Below are positions 17,691-26,885 of a stretch of 64,000 bases of DNA, one piece after another. Each line of letters begins with the position of its first letter. Position 1 is the first letter of the stretch. Source of the stretch: JAPOUP01 sp965221405 (GTDB lineage Bacteria; Pseudomonadota; Alphaproteobacteria; Rhodobacterales; Rhodobacteraceae); contig CBDCSE010000002.1 of assembly GCA_965221405.1 (NCBI GenBank), positions 682,001 to 746,000 of the forward strand. Direction: 5' to 3'. Position numbers and translations under genes: made by a program. The notes below the pieces were generated by a model. It did no database searches and was not told where the DNA came from. It saw only the letters and a program-made list of their open reading frames with translations.

Positions 17691-18725
17691 ATGAACATGT
17701 TACGCTCCAATTCCAAAAATAGTGCCCGCTCGCTCGGAAATCTCTCCCGGGCTGAAGTAAAATCCGCAGTCGACGGATACCAGGCGATCTATGACGCCGG
17801 CGGGGATGAAAGAAAAGAGCAGTACACGTCGCTCGTCAATCACTACTACGATCTGGTAACCGACTTCTACGAGTTCGGATGGGGTAGCTCGTTTCACTTC
17901 GCTCCCCGCCGCCGTGGCGAGAGCTTCAGGAATTCCCTGATCAGGCACCAGCATTTTCTTGCCGACCGGTTGGAGCTGGGCCCAGAGATGCAGGTGCTTG
18001 ACCTGGGCTGCGGGGTTGGCGGACCGATGCGCAACATTGCCCACCACTCGGGAGCCAGCCTGATCGGCATCAACAACAACGCCTATCAGATCGGTCGCGC
18101 CAAGCTTCATACCAAGGATGTCGCTTCGCTCTGCCGTTTCATCAAAGCTGACTACATGCAGATTCCAGAGGAGGATGACAGCTTCGATGCCGTATACGCA
18201 ATTGAAGCCACACCCCACGCACCCAGCAAGACGGAACTGTACCGGGAAGTCTTGCGCGTCCTGCGCCCTGGATCTTGCTTTGCCAGCTACGAATGGTGCC
18301 TGACCGATGCCTACGACGCCAGCAACGCCGAGCATCAGCGGATCAAGGATACCATTCTTGTCGGGGACGGTATGCCAAACATCCTGACCACGCAAGAAAC
18401 GGACTCTGCCCTGAAATCAGCCGGCTTCGATCTCTTGGACGCCCACGACCGGGCGCATGAATCGGACGAGGAAACCCCCTGGTACCGCGCCTTGCAGGGC
18501 CGCGACCTCACCCTTTCGAGCATTCCGCGCACGCCCCTTGGCCGCGTCCTGGTCAATGCGACCTTGCGGGTGGGAGAGACCGTGCGTGCGTTTCCTAAAG
18601 GCTCCCGCTCGGTCAGCACGCTGCTGAACAGGGCAGCCGACGCCTTGGTCGAAGGCGGCAAGTCAGGCATTTTCACGCCCATGTATTTCGTGTTGGCCCG
18701 TAAACCTCAGCGTTCAGGCGACTAA
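17691..18725 (+). CDS. Sterol C-24 methyltransferase
   Basis: SAM-dependent enzyme that adds a methyl group to C-24 of the sterol side chain. The 344-residue protein matches eukaryotic Erg6/SMT along most of its length. Sterol-binding region I reads YEFGWGSSFHF, the SAM motif is LDLGCGVGGPMRNIA, the third conserved region reads AIEATPHAP, and the later segment is YEWCLTD. These are family-specific and not shared by general methyltransferases. The start is ATG 17691. Its last 12 bases overlap the end of the convergent epoxidase-cyclase gene (18714-18725), so the two transcripts are complementary at their ends. C-24 methyltransferases are rare in bacteria; this suggests an ergosterol- or phytosterol-like side chain, though the number of methylations cannot be told. 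Confidence 0.93.
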   Translation: MNMLRSNSKNSARSLGNLSRAEVKSAVDGYQAIYDAGGDERKEQYTSLVNHYYDLVTDFYEFGWGSSFHFAPRRRGESFRNSLIRHQHFLADRLELGPEMQVLDLGCGVGGPMRNIAHHSGASLIGINNNAYQIGRAKLHTKDVASLCRFIKADYMQIPEEDDSFDAVYAIEATPHAPSKTELYREVLRVLRPGSCFASYEWCLTDAYDASNAEHQRIKDTILVGDGMPNILTTQETDSALKSAGFDLLDAHDRAHESDEETPWYRALQGRDLTLSSIPRTPLGRVLVNATLRVGETVRAFPKGSRSVSTLLNRAADALVEGGKSGIFTPMYFVLARKPQRSGD

Positions 18726-21700
18726 CCGTATAGGTTCGGCATCGCTGCAGACGGGAGACACAAGCTCCAGCCGGCTCCGGCGACGCCGTTCATAGAGGCT
18801 GAGCGCATGCAACGGGAAATATTGATGATAGAGCTTGTAATCCAGAAGCGCCGTCCGGAAAAATACGCCAGCCATGTCCTGCTTCGGCCAGATCCCCTCC
18901 GGGTTCTGGGCACCGATCAGAAAATCGATACCCCGCGATATCGCGCCCCAGTCCGTATCGCCGGCCTCAAGTAGCGCGATCAGCGCCCACGCGGTCTGTA
19001 TGATCTGGCTCTCTTCATGCGGAACATAGCGACCGCTCAGGCAGCCGCTGTGGTGCTCGCCCCATCCACCATCCTGCCGCTGGCGCTCCAGAAGCCAACG
19101 GCACGCCATACGCAGCGCCGGATCGCTTGGGCTTGCCCCACGCGCGATGAGGCCCCGGACGCCGAAAAGGGTGCCGTAGATGTACTGTACCCCCCATACA
19201 CCGCGCCAACTGCCGTCAGCCGCCTGGTTGCGGCGCAGCCACATCGCACCCCGAACCATGGAATCCTTGACAGCCGGTCTGTCACCGATTCCCGGGAACC
19301 GGTCCCGGCAAACGGCCAGTGCCGCGAGACAGGACGCGGTACATTCGACAAATGAATTCTCGGTCATCGATTCGCCGAACATCTCAGCCGGATTAAGCCA
19401 CTCCAGACCAATGAACGAGCGTCTGGCTTCATAACTGCCGAAACCGCCGTCACGGTTCTGGCTTCGCAATATGAAGTCAACGGCATCGCCGAGGACAGAC
19501 GGATCCACGCCATTGCCATCAGCTGCGACAAGCCCCGTCACCGCCTCCGCCGTACAGTCACTCACCGGCCAGCCATGCCATCCGCCAGCGAAGCACCAGC
19601 CACCTTTGGGATCGGCGCGGTAAGCTTCACGAAACCCTTCGAAACTGATCCTGATCTGTTCGCCAAGCAGAAAATCGGCGCCACGTCGGAGAGCGCCCCG
19701 AACACTGGCTGTATCCGGCATGGCCGCAAGAGCCTGCAGCGCGAACCCGGTGTCCCAGGAAGCGCTTCTTGCCCCAGTGACCCGCACGCCATCGTCTTCA
19801 TCTTCCCAGATCCAGCCATCCATCTTCGATAGCGCTTTTCTGCAATCAACATCGTCCGGATCGTTCAGCCACAACGACAGAATGTTGAGAATACCGCTGA
19901 CCGGCGAGATGCTCGTGTGGCTGCTGGTACGCAATTCCCACCTGATCTGCTCCAGAATCGCGTTCACGCACCGCGCACGCGCAGGTTTGCTGTGCAACCG
20001 CTCAAACAGCCGCGCAGCGCCGTACCCGATCCTGAGCCAGACGGATGGCCGCGCGAAAAGATCGGCACCCCGAAGACGGTTCCGGGTTGCGGAAAAATTG
20101 GCCTTTGAATAACCCTGCGGATAAAGCTCTTCCCGCAACGAAGCAATGGTCGGTGTAACCGTCACCTGGAACCGGCGTGCGTAAATCGATGCCATCGCCA
20201 TATAGATGAGCCGTGTATGGCAATACCAGTTGGAGGGATGGAAGGGTATCTTCTTCGGCAGGCTCCACAATTCCGGCAGTACGGCATTCACCCCGTTCCA
20301 GTCATAAAGATTGAGAATTGCCAGCCAGAATTTACCCCAGCTCGGAATGCCGAGAATGCCTTCGGCCTGGATGAAGCGTCGGGCCGGAACGATAAGGGGA
20401 TCGTCCCGCTCCACGCCAAGCATCCTCGCCGCGACATACACGAGGGCGGTCACAAACAGATTAGGCTGCGAATGCTCGTGCATTCCCCATTGTCCACTTT
20501 CGAGGCGGGTTCGCTCGAATGAGCGCAGTACGCGGCGGCGCCTGCCTGGCTCCAGCGGTTGGCCGATAATCTGGAGAAGCAGCGCATATTGCGCGGTAAG
20601 CATCGGACACCAGACCATCTCGCCTTCCCAGCCGCCATCATCGCCCTGCAGTTCCAGCAGGTGCGCGGCCGCGGCGCTCAATGTCCGGCTAGCGTCGGGC
20701 GACTCGATCTCCTTCGGGCGCGGCGCCTTCGAGGCTCCGTCTCCCGAGGGTATGGAATAAAGGAAAGCGTGGGCAAGGGCTTCCCGGGTCTGGCTGTTTT
20801 CCTCCCGACCTTCCCTGATCGCTCTACGCAGCTGGCGGAAGCCGCGCTGGAACCACCACAGTCGAGTGGCCAGCGAACGAAAAACGGTTCGGGTCTGGGA
20901 CGAGGTGAGGCTGCGGAGATAAGCAGGGATTTCACGGCCCACCGCCCTCACGACGGTTCCGCCGAATGCATGGACCAAGCCAGCCAAAGACCGGTTCTCG
21001 CAGGCGAGTATCCGCATGGTCCGGTCCCTATATGCCGAATTCGCCCGCCAACCCCGGTAAACCGCGTTTCTGAGTGCGACCGCCTCCCCGCGGTAATCGG
21101 CAAACACCTCGTAGAGCCCCATCGCGAGGAGCTCGGGTACATGGACTGCCTTGAACCGCTCGGTGGCGAATTCCCGGAAATTCTCTTTCTCGGCAAGCGC
21201 CACCGCGTCACCGAAACCAAGTGTCATACCGACCGCCGTCATGGGATGGTAATGCCCGGCCGCGTCCCCGATCAGCACCATGCGCGTGTTTCCATATGTA
21301 ACGCGGGGCCGCAGCTGATTGGCTGCGGCATGGAACCTTCCGGCCCGCAGCGCATCAACGAAAGCCGGACCAAGATCTCCCGGTAGCAGCCTAGCGCATG
21401 ATTCCGACAGGTAGCCGATCCGATCGCGGGGTTTCCAGCGGTCAAGCGGCACATCCACAGTGACCCGGGTACAGCCATTCGCCAGTCCGTATATGAGAAT
21501 TGGACCCGGCCCACCAAGCACGACATGCCCGTAATCCTTGAATGGCAGATTCGCGTCGTGCAGCGTGACGCCAAGCATTCGCGAGCTCAGCACCGGCTTC
21601 ATCGACAGACCCAGGGACTTTCGCACGATCGAGGCGCGACCGTCCGCGCCGACAATTCGCGAGGCGGTTATCGAGCGTTCCGATCCGTTCAACGAAAAAT

Positions 21701-22115
21701 TGATCGCCTCGCCCTCGATGGCATTTACCCGCGCATGGCAGATGAAATCGATCCCGGACTCGGCCTCAATAGCCTCGCGTAGGCTCGACACGAGCGCTGC
21801 GTGGTCACAGGCAAGACCGCGCGATCCATCTGGATATGGAAGCTGGATTGGCTCCGAACCGTCTTCAGGGAAGACCACGAAACCAATGCCCGGCGTGCTG
21901 TGCGGCAGAGCGTCAACGTCGATCCCGATGTCACGCAGCATTCTCGTCGCCGGTGGATGCAGCCATTCCCCCGCCAGGCGGGTGGACGCTTTCGGATTCG
22001 CCTCAAGCAGCGCCACACGGGCACCTCTGCGGGCGTGGGCGACTGCGCACATACTTCCCACCGGGCCTGCACCAACGATGGCCACATCATAGCGACCTGC
22101 AACCGTACCGCTCAT
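18714..22115 (-). CDS. Squalene epoxidase / oxidosqualene cyclase fusion
   Basis: One 1133-residue protein carrying two successive steps of sterol synthesis. Residues 1 to about 440 are a flavin monooxygenase with GAGPVG (15-20), VGADGRAS and the second FAD motif IGDAAGHYHPMTAVGMTLG (about 283 on), as in squalene epoxidase. Residues about 465 to 1120 are a triterpene cyclase with the oxidosqualene-type catalytic motif VSDCTAE (Asp about 853), not the DDTA of squalene-hopene cyclases, plus EWLNPAEMFGE, FVECTAS and several QW repeats (QGDDGGWEGE, QNRDGGFGSYE, RQRQDGGWGE). The start at 22115 overlaps the CYP51 stop as ATGA; the frame runs without a break through the linker. In known sterol bacteria these are two genes. 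A wrongly joined pair is unlikely because the linker frame is continuous. Confidence 0.93.
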   Translation of the reverse strand: MSGTVAGRYDVAIVGAGPVGSMCAVAHARRGARVALLEANPKASTRLAGEWLHPPATRMLRDIGIDVDALPHSTPGIGFVVFPEDGSEPIQLPYPDGSRGLACDHAALVSSLREAIEAESGIDFICHARVNAIEGEAINFSLNGSERSITASRIVGADGRASIVRKSLGLSMKPVLSSRMLGVTLHDANLPFKDYGHVVLGGPGPILIYGLANGCTRVTVDVPLDRWKPRDRIGYLSESCARLLPGDLGPAFVDALRAGRFHAAANQLRPRVTYGNTRMVLIGDAAGHYHPMTAVGMTLGFGDAVALAEKENFREFATERFKAVHVPELLAMGLYEVFADYRGEAVALRNAVYRGWRANSAYRDRTMRILACENRSLAGLVHAFGGTVVRAVGREIPAYLRSLTSSQTRTVFRSLATRLWWFQRGFRQLRRAIREGREENSQTREALAHAFLYSIPSGDGASKAPRPKEIESPDASRTLSAAAAHLLELQGDDGGWEGEMVWCPMLTAQYALLLQIIGQPLEPGRRRRVLRSFERTRLESGQWGMHEHSQPNLFVTALVYVAARMLGVERDDPLIVPARRFIQAEGILGIPSWGKFWLAILNLYDWNGVNAVLPELWSLPKKIPFHPSNWYCHTRLIYMAMASIYARRFQVTVTPTIASLREELYPQGYSKANFSATRNRLRGADLFARPSVWLRIGYGAARLFERLHSKPARARCVNAILEQIRWELRTSSHTSISPVSGILNILSLWLNDPDDVDCRKALSKMDGWIWEDEDDGVRVTGARSASWDTGFALQALAAMPDTASVRGALRRGADFLLGEQIRISFEGFREAYRADPKGGWCFAGGWHGWPVSDCTAEAVTGLVAADGNGVDPSVLGDAVDFILRSQNRDGGFGSYEARRSFIGLEWLNPAEMFGESMTENSFVECTASCLAALAVCRDRFPGIGDRPAVKDSMVRGAMWLRRNQAADGSWRGVWGVQYIYGTLFGVRGLIARGASPSDPALRMACRWLLERQRQDGGWGEHHSGCLSGRYVPHEESQIIQTAWALIALLEAGDTDWGAISRGIDFLIGAQNPEGIWPKQDMAGVFFRTALLDYKLYHQYFPLHALSLYERRRRSRLELVSPVCSDAEPIRLVA

Positions 22116-23521
22116 CGGAACACACTCCCCTCCCCGCGACGGCGGTAGGCGACCCGGCACGGAAGCACGGGTCCGGTCACCCAGCTGCCGTAGTTCGGAC
22201 GCGGAAACCCGGACGTCGCCGCAAAGTCAAAGCGATCGAGAAGAACGGTCCAGATCGCCTTGAGTTGCATGATTGCGAAATTCTTGCCCATGCATGCATG
22301 TTTGCCACCACCAAACCCGATAAGTGCGTAATGGTGCTGCCTGAGCTCAGAGCGCGGGGGCGCAAAGCGGTCAGGAAAAAAACGCTCCGGTTCGGGGAAA
22401 ATATCCGGCAAGCGGTGAGACACCGCAGGTGATACCATGGCCATAGTGCCGGCGGATACGACGTGATCCTTATATTGGAGAGGTTCGAGCACCTTACGGA
22501 TCAGCAGAATCAGCGGAGGATGCAGTCGCTCGCCCTCGCGGACAGCGTTTTCCATCAGAGTCTGGCGTTGGAGGCCCTCGAAACTCATTGAACCGGCTTC
22601 GCGGTAGACCTCCGTGATCTCATCCCTTAACCGGGCCAGGTACGAAGGTGCCCTGAAGAGTTCAAGGCCGGTCCAGGTCGCGAGCACGGCACTCGTGTGC
22701 TGGCCCGCGAACAATACGGTAAGCAGTATCCCGGTGATCTCGTCATTGCTGAGCGACTGTCCACTCTTATAGCGGGCATTCATGAGCGTCTGCATGAAGT
22801 CTTCGGGTGCGGTTCCGGACTTTCGCCGCGCGGCCATGATACCGCTGAAAATCTCCGCGATCTTCCGCCGGGCCCGATCCCTGCCCCGATGCGCCGGGGT
22901 AGGAAGTGTCGGAAAGAAAAATCCAAGCGTGTTAATACCGTTCTGCAGGTCGTGGTAAGCCTCGGCAAATCCGCTATCCACCCGGTCGCGAACCTCCTGC
23001 CCTATCAGACAGCGGCTGGCGATCCTGACGGTAAGCTCGTTCATTTCGTGCGGCAGGTCGATCTCGCCCTCGTCACCTAGGGCATCGGCGAACTGGCTCA
23101 CCTCATCAAACATGATTTCGGCGAACCTCCGCATGTGGGTTTCCCTGAGTGCGGGGAAAAGGAACTTCAGCTGCTCGTCAAATATCTCTGGAGAAGCGTC
23201 GTAGGCCACGCCACGCCCGAAGACCGGGACGGTAAAGCGGTATACGGCCTTGGCGTTCAGCTGCTCTTCCGGTCTGCGGAAATAAAAGTCGTGCGCTTCC
23301 GGCCCGGTGAAAAGCGCGAAATTGAACCGCGCGATCCTGAAGCGAAAGAGATCACCGTTTTCGCGAAAGCCGCGACTCAGCATCGCGACCGGATCGCGGC
23401 GAAACTCCCGAAGATGGCCGATCAGCGGCCAACTGCCCGTGAGTTCGGGCACGGGCCTTAGATCCTGCGGCGGATATTCCGCGGCTTCCAGTTTCGCCAA
23501 GCCTTGAGTCCTGTTCGCCAT
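22112..23521 (-). CDS. Cytochrome P450, sterol 14alpha-demethylase (CYP51) type
   Basis: A 469-residue P450 of the CYP51 family, which removes the C-14 methyl of lanosterol-type sterols. The I-helix reads LFAGQHTSAV, matching the AGQHTS signature of CYP51. The heme motif is FGGGKHACMG with Cys410, and the ExxR region is in EGERLHPP. The N-terminal PELTGSWPLIGH and the early PVFGRGVAYD also match. No membrane anchor and no fused ferredoxin are present, unlike the Methylococcus enzyme, so a separate redox partner is needed. The start at 23521 (MANRTQG) lies eight bases after the reductase stop; a longer frame to 23584 overlaps that gene. The 3 prime end overlaps the epoxidase-cyclase start. Confidence 0.9.
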   Translation of the reverse strand: MANRTQGLAKLEAAEYPPQDLRPVPELTGSWPLIGHLREFRRDPVAMLSRGFRENGDLFRFRIARFNFALFTGPEAHDFYFRRPEEQLNAKAVYRFTVPVFGRGVAYDASPEIFDEQLKFLFPALRETHMRRFAEIMFDEVSQFADALGDEGEIDLPHEMNELTVRIASRCLIGQEVRDRVDSGFAEAYHDLQNGINTLGFFFPTLPTPAHRGRDRARRKIAEIFSGIMAARRKSGTAPEDFMQTLMNARYKSGQSLSNDEITGILLTVLFAGQHTSAVLATWTGLELFRAPSYLARLRDEITEVYREAGSMSFEGLQRQTLMENAVREGERLHPPLILLIRKVLEPLQYKDHVVSAGTMAMVSPAVSHRLPDIFPEPERFFPDRFAPPRSELRQHHYALIGFGGGKHACMGKNFAIMQLKAIWTVLLDRFDFAATSGFPRPNYGSWVTGPVLPCRVAYRRRGEGSVFR

Positions 23522-23529
23522 CCCTGCCC

Positions 23530-24642
23530 TCAATGGATAAATGGCACCATGGAAAAACGCGCCTTCTGTGAGTACCGGTCCCATAGCTCACCGTATTTTG
23601 CCCGGCAGCGTCTCTCATCACGTCTCGACCTGTGCCACAGTAAGGTCGCAAGCCACGCCGGCAGAAGGTAAGGCACCCATGAAGTGAGCCCCGTCGTCAG
23701 CGCTATTGCGAAGTAAACACATATCTCACCAGTGTAGTTGAGATGCCGTCCAATGCCCCAGAGACCCGAGATCAGAAGCCGCCCGTCCAGTGTCCGCGCG
23801 GGTCGTCCCCAGATTTTCACGTTGGGATCCCGCTTGAAGCTGTGCTTTTGCTGGTTTGCCGTCCTGAACAGCCAGAAACCGAAAAGGAACAGCAATGCAA
23901 TCACCACAGCCGCCAAAGGCGAAAGCGGATCCTGGGCATGAACCAACCACCACGCGGGAAGACAGTAGAAAAAGGGCACCAGAACGTAGTCGCCCCATAC
24001 AAGCATCCAACCGAAGCGCTCGCTGATGATGTCCCAGGTGTGGACCATTCCATGCTCGAACTGGAAATAGTTCAGCACATACAGGAAAGTGAATGCCTGA
24101 TAGAGGATCATCGCCGTCGTGAGTCCGCCATAGGTTTCGTACTGAACGACGGCAAAGGACGCGTTGAGCAGTGCCAGCCCGATAAGTGACGGGCGGTAAC
24201 TGAAGAATTTCAGATCCACCCCGAACCAGGTCGGAACCGCGTCAACACCGTAGAAGTAACCCCGCCAGAATCCCTGCGGATTCTGGCGCACCCGTACGGC
24301 CTGGACATACAGCCAGCCCGAGAAAACGAAGGCGAAGAGATTGGCGGATATGAACAGGGCGGCAAAATGGGTATGCAGGGCCGAAAGCGAGAACCAGCCT
24401 GAAACCTGGGCGAGCGCGGCCGCGGCCGCGGTGACAAGGAAAAGCGCGAGTCCATTGATGGTGTAGACACGCTCGCCGCCATCAGCGTCCGGCCCGGTGA
24501 TACGACGGCCACGAATGACCATCGATCCCAGAAACAGGGCCGCGATGAACGCCAGCAGCATCACGGCCCCCTCGAGAAAAGCCGATCCCGACAGTCTGAG
24601 CATTGGGCCGGGGAACTCAGGCAACAGCATTGGCATTGTCAT
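23530..24642 (-). CDS. Sterol reductase, ERG24/ERG4 family (probable C-14 reductase)
   Basis: Integral membrane reductase of about 370 residues with eight or more hydrophobic helices. The family signature near the C-terminus reads LLISGLWGIGRHLNYTGEI, matching the conserved SGWWGxxRHxNYxGD motif, followed by RDERRCRAKYGELWDRY. The NADPH-binding segment FKRDPNVKIWG lies just before it. The family includes C-14 sterol reductases, which reduce the double bond left by CYP51, and delta7/delta24(28) reductases. Position directly before CYP51 in the operon favours C-14 reduction. The ATG at 24642 overlaps the Rieske gene end by 26 bases, which suggests translational coupling; the earlier start at 24669 is less likely. 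Confidence 0.9.
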   Translation of the reverse strand: MTMPMLLPEFPGPMLRLSGSAFLEGAVMLLAFIAALFLGSMVIRGRRITGPDADGGERVYTINGLALFLVTAAAAALAQVSGWFSLSALHTHFAALFISANLFAFVFSGWLYVQAVRVRQNPQGFWRGYFYGVDAVPTWFGVDLKFFSYRPSLIGLALLNASFAVVQYETYGGLTTAMILYQAFTFLYVLNYFQFEHGMVHTWDIISERFGWMLVWGDYVLVPFFYCLPAWWLVHAQDPLSPLAAVVIALLFLFGFWLFRTANQQKHSFKRDPNVKIWGRPARTLDGRLLISGLWGIGRHLNYTGEICVYFAIALTTGLTSWVPYLLPAWLATLLWHRSRRDERRCRAKYGELWDRYSQKARFSMVPFIH

Positions 24643-25732
24643 TTCCCGCTGTGCTCTCCAGATGCTCACGCCATTTTCGGACGGTCACTTCCTGAAAGGC
24701 CTTCACCACCGGATTGGTCTCAACGGGAAAGGCGTCCCAGTGCTTCTCGTAACCCTCCTGCTCAGCTTCGAGCGCGAAGCGGTCCTCGGAGAGCAGCGGG
24801 CCGATGAGGACGCGGTTGGATATCCTCATGACCGCATCCATGGCGAAACGCGGAATGTGCACCGGAATGAGCGGAATTTTGAGCGATTTGAAATAGAAGA
24901 GGAAAAACACCCGCGACATGCGCTCGTTCATCGGCAGAACGAAAAGATAGTGCTTGATCGCGTCGTCGGTGTTCGACCACTGGTAAGGGTATTCGTAGCA
25001 GAGCTTCATGTGATTGGTGTTCAGCTTCTTGTGATCCACGAACAGGCCGGATACGCGCCCGCGGCCGACCCGGGTGTCGTATGCGAGGTGAACATCGTCA
25101 CCCACCGTCTCGCAATGCGTGAGCGTAGCGTCCTCGAAGGGCCGAAAACGGCGATGCAGGTGCGCGTGCGTGAAGTCGCTCACGTTGTCGATGACCATCG
25201 AGTGGTGCGCCGACCATTCGAAGCGCAGCGGTACGCAGGTCCAGCGGTCGGGGCCCTCGAGTTCGGGAATCTCCGGGATCGTCCGCCGCTCCGCCATCTC
25301 GGGGTCACCCGGAAAGAGCCAGACCAGGCCATAGCGCACCTTGACCGGATAGGTCCGGAGGGCCAGTCGAGGAAAGCTGCGCTCGCCGTCGTACGGCACC
25401 CCGGCGGGGCGATCCTTTCCACCGTATTCCCAGCCGTGGTACTCACAGATCAGCCGGCATCCCTCGACGTGGCCCAGGGAAAGCTTGAGCTGACGATGCG
25501 CACAGCGGTTCTCCATCGCCTCGAATTCGCCTTCCTCGTTACGGAACAGCGCGATCGAGTGTTTCCAGAAAATGATCTCCACCACCGTGCCGGGCTTTAC
25601 GCGCTTCACTTCCTCGACCGCATACCAGTAGTTCGGATCCAGACCTGCGGCACGAGCCTGCTGGCGTAAGGTGCTCGCTTCGCCAAATCCGGGCGGCGGC
25701 GTATTCGGTGCATTTAGTAGTGCTGACTGCAT
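24617..25732 (-). CDS. Rieske non-heme iron oxygenase, SdmA-like (sterol C-4 demethylation)
   Basis: A 371-residue oxygenase. The Rieske centre is CAHRQLKLSLGH ... CEYHGWEYG, giving the C-x-H ... C-x2-H ligands. The catalytic iron site probably uses DFTHAHLHRRF. In Methylococcus a Rieske protein (SdmA) oxidises the 4beta-methyl group of sterols and works with a dehydrogenase (SdmB); here the same pair is adjacent and in the same order of action. The ATG at 25732 has GAGGG eight bases upstream; earlier ATGs at 25750 and 25774 overlap or approach the dehydrogenase gene. No membrane segment is obvious. A separate reductase to feed electrons is not encoded nearby. Confidence 0.85.
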   Translation of the reverse strand: MQSALLNAPNTPPPGFGEASTLRQQARAAGLDPNYWYAVEEVKRVKPGTVVEIIFWKHSIALFRNEEGEFEAMENRCAHRQLKLSLGHVEGCRLICEYHGWEYGGKDRPAGVPYDGERSFPRLALRTYPVKVRYGLVWLFPGDPEMAERRTIPEIPELEGPDRWTCVPLRFEWSAHHSMVIDNVSDFTHAHLHRRFRPFEDATLTHCETVGDDVHLAYDTRVGRGRVSGLFVDHKKLNTNHMKLCYEYPYQWSNTDDAIKHYLFVLPMNERMSRVFFLFYFKSLKIPLIPVHIPRFAMDAVMRISNRVLIGPLLSEDRFALEAEQEGYEKHWDAFPVETNPVVKAFQEVTVRKWREHLESTAGNDNANAVA

Positions 25733-25760
25733 TTCAGTTCCCTCTGGCATTGTCTGAAAG

Positions 25761-26885
25761 CTACTCGGCGGCAAGGTTCCCGGACTTTATCACATAACCG
25801 CCGTCCGGAGCGTCCTCGCGCGGGCGGTTCGCGAGCGGGTTCCTGATCGCGTCGCGGCTGTAGTGAAACGCATACGCTTCATGAACAGCGTCACGGATGG
25901 TGGTCGGGCGGTAACCGAGTTCCTGCCTCGCCTTGCTGAGATTGGCGTGGCGGCATTTCTTCAGCAGGCGTATGGCGCCGGGTGTGAAACGCTGGGGAAA
26001 GTCAGGATGGTACCGACTCAGATAGGCGCTGGCCACTTCCGAGAACACGAGCATGAGCTGCGCCGGGATCCGCCGCCGTGGGCGCGGAACCCCCGAGACC
26101 TCCTCGTAAAGCCCCACGATCTCCGAGATGGTCTTGTATTCACTGCTGAAGATGTATTTCTCACCCGGGCGGCCATTACGCATGCACAGCAGGTGGCCTT
26201 CGACGATGTCACGCGCCGCGACAAACTCGAAACCGCCGTCGACATAGGCGTGGAGTTTGCCGTTGGTATAGTCGCACAGGGTCCTGCCCAGCCGAGAGGG
26301 GAGAAAATCGGCACCCCCCACAACCGCGCAGCAGGTCGCCACGATCACCTCCTGTCCCGTAGCCGCCGCGCGCCAGCATTCCTGCTCGACAAGCGATTTG
26401 CTGCGCTCGTAGGGCATCGTGCGCTCCATGGGAAAGAACGGCATGGTTTCGTCGCTTGGCGCTGATGGATCGTCCAGAAGATAACCGACCGCGCTGAAGG
26501 AACCGGTCACAACCACCCGTCCAGCCTCAGCCTCCCGGGCCGCCAGCAGCATGTTGCGGGTGCCGATCACGTTACACTCGAACACCTCGCGGCGATGGGC
26601 ATTGTTGCCTTCTATGGTCGAGATCTTGGCCGCGACATGATAGACTCCCCGGCATCCTTCGACCGCCCGTCTGACCGAGTCCAGATCACGGAGATCTCCG
26701 AATACCCGCTCGACATCAAGCCCATCCAGGCCCTCGTTGTTGTCCTCATGCCTGAGCAGTACCCGGACACGTATACCGTCATCGAGTAGCCGACGCACCA
26801 GATTTGCTCCAACATGTCCGGCCGAGCCGGTTACGAATACTGGTGCCACAGGCGCACCTTTCACTGTGCTCGTCTCAGAAGTCAT
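25761..26885 (-). CDS. NAD(P)-dependent 3beta-HSD/epimerase-type dehydrogenase, SdmB-like
   Basis: A 374-residue extended SDR. The Rossmann motif is FVTGSAGHVGANL (about residues 17-29) and the active-site Y-x3-K is in MPYERSKSLVEQ. The fold matches 3beta-hydroxysteroid dehydrogenase/sterol-4alpha-carboxylate decarboxylase enzymes, which remove the oxidised C-4 carboxyl and form a 3-keto sterol. It is the first gene of the five-gene minus-strand operon, 28 bases before the Rieske gene. The start at 26885 has only a weak AGGG upstream. The upstream control region is about 940 bases long and shared with a divergent secreted-protein gene. The role is inferred from the SdmA/SdmB pairing. Confidence 0.85.
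   Translation of the reverse strand: MTSETSTVKGAPVAPVFVTGSAGHVGANLVRRLLDDGIRVRVLLRHEDNNEGLDGLDVERVFGDLRDLDSVRRAVEGCRGVYHVAAKISTIEGNNAHRREVFECNVIGTRNMLLAAREAEAGRVVVTGSFSAVGYLLDDPSAPSDETMPFFPMERTMPYERSKSLVEQECWRAAATGQEVIVATCCAVVGGADFLPSRLGRTLCDYTNGKLHAYVDGGFEFVAARDIVEGHLLCMRNGRPGEKYIFSSEYKTISEIVGLYEEVSGVPRPRRRIPAQLMLVFSEVASAYLSRYHPDFPQRFTPGAIRLLKKCRHANLSKARQELGYRPTTIRDAVHEAYAFHYSRDAIRNPLANRPREDAPDGGYVIKSGNLAAE

Noticed and set aside
18714..22115. Squalene-hopene cyclase as an alternative identity
   Set aside because: The catalytic motif is DCTAE rather than DDTA, and an epoxidase domain is fused in front; both favour oxidosqualene.
24497..25669. A 390-codon plus-strand frame over the Rieske gene
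   Set aside because: It is antisense to a gene with unmistakable Rieske motifs and has no recognisable domain itself.
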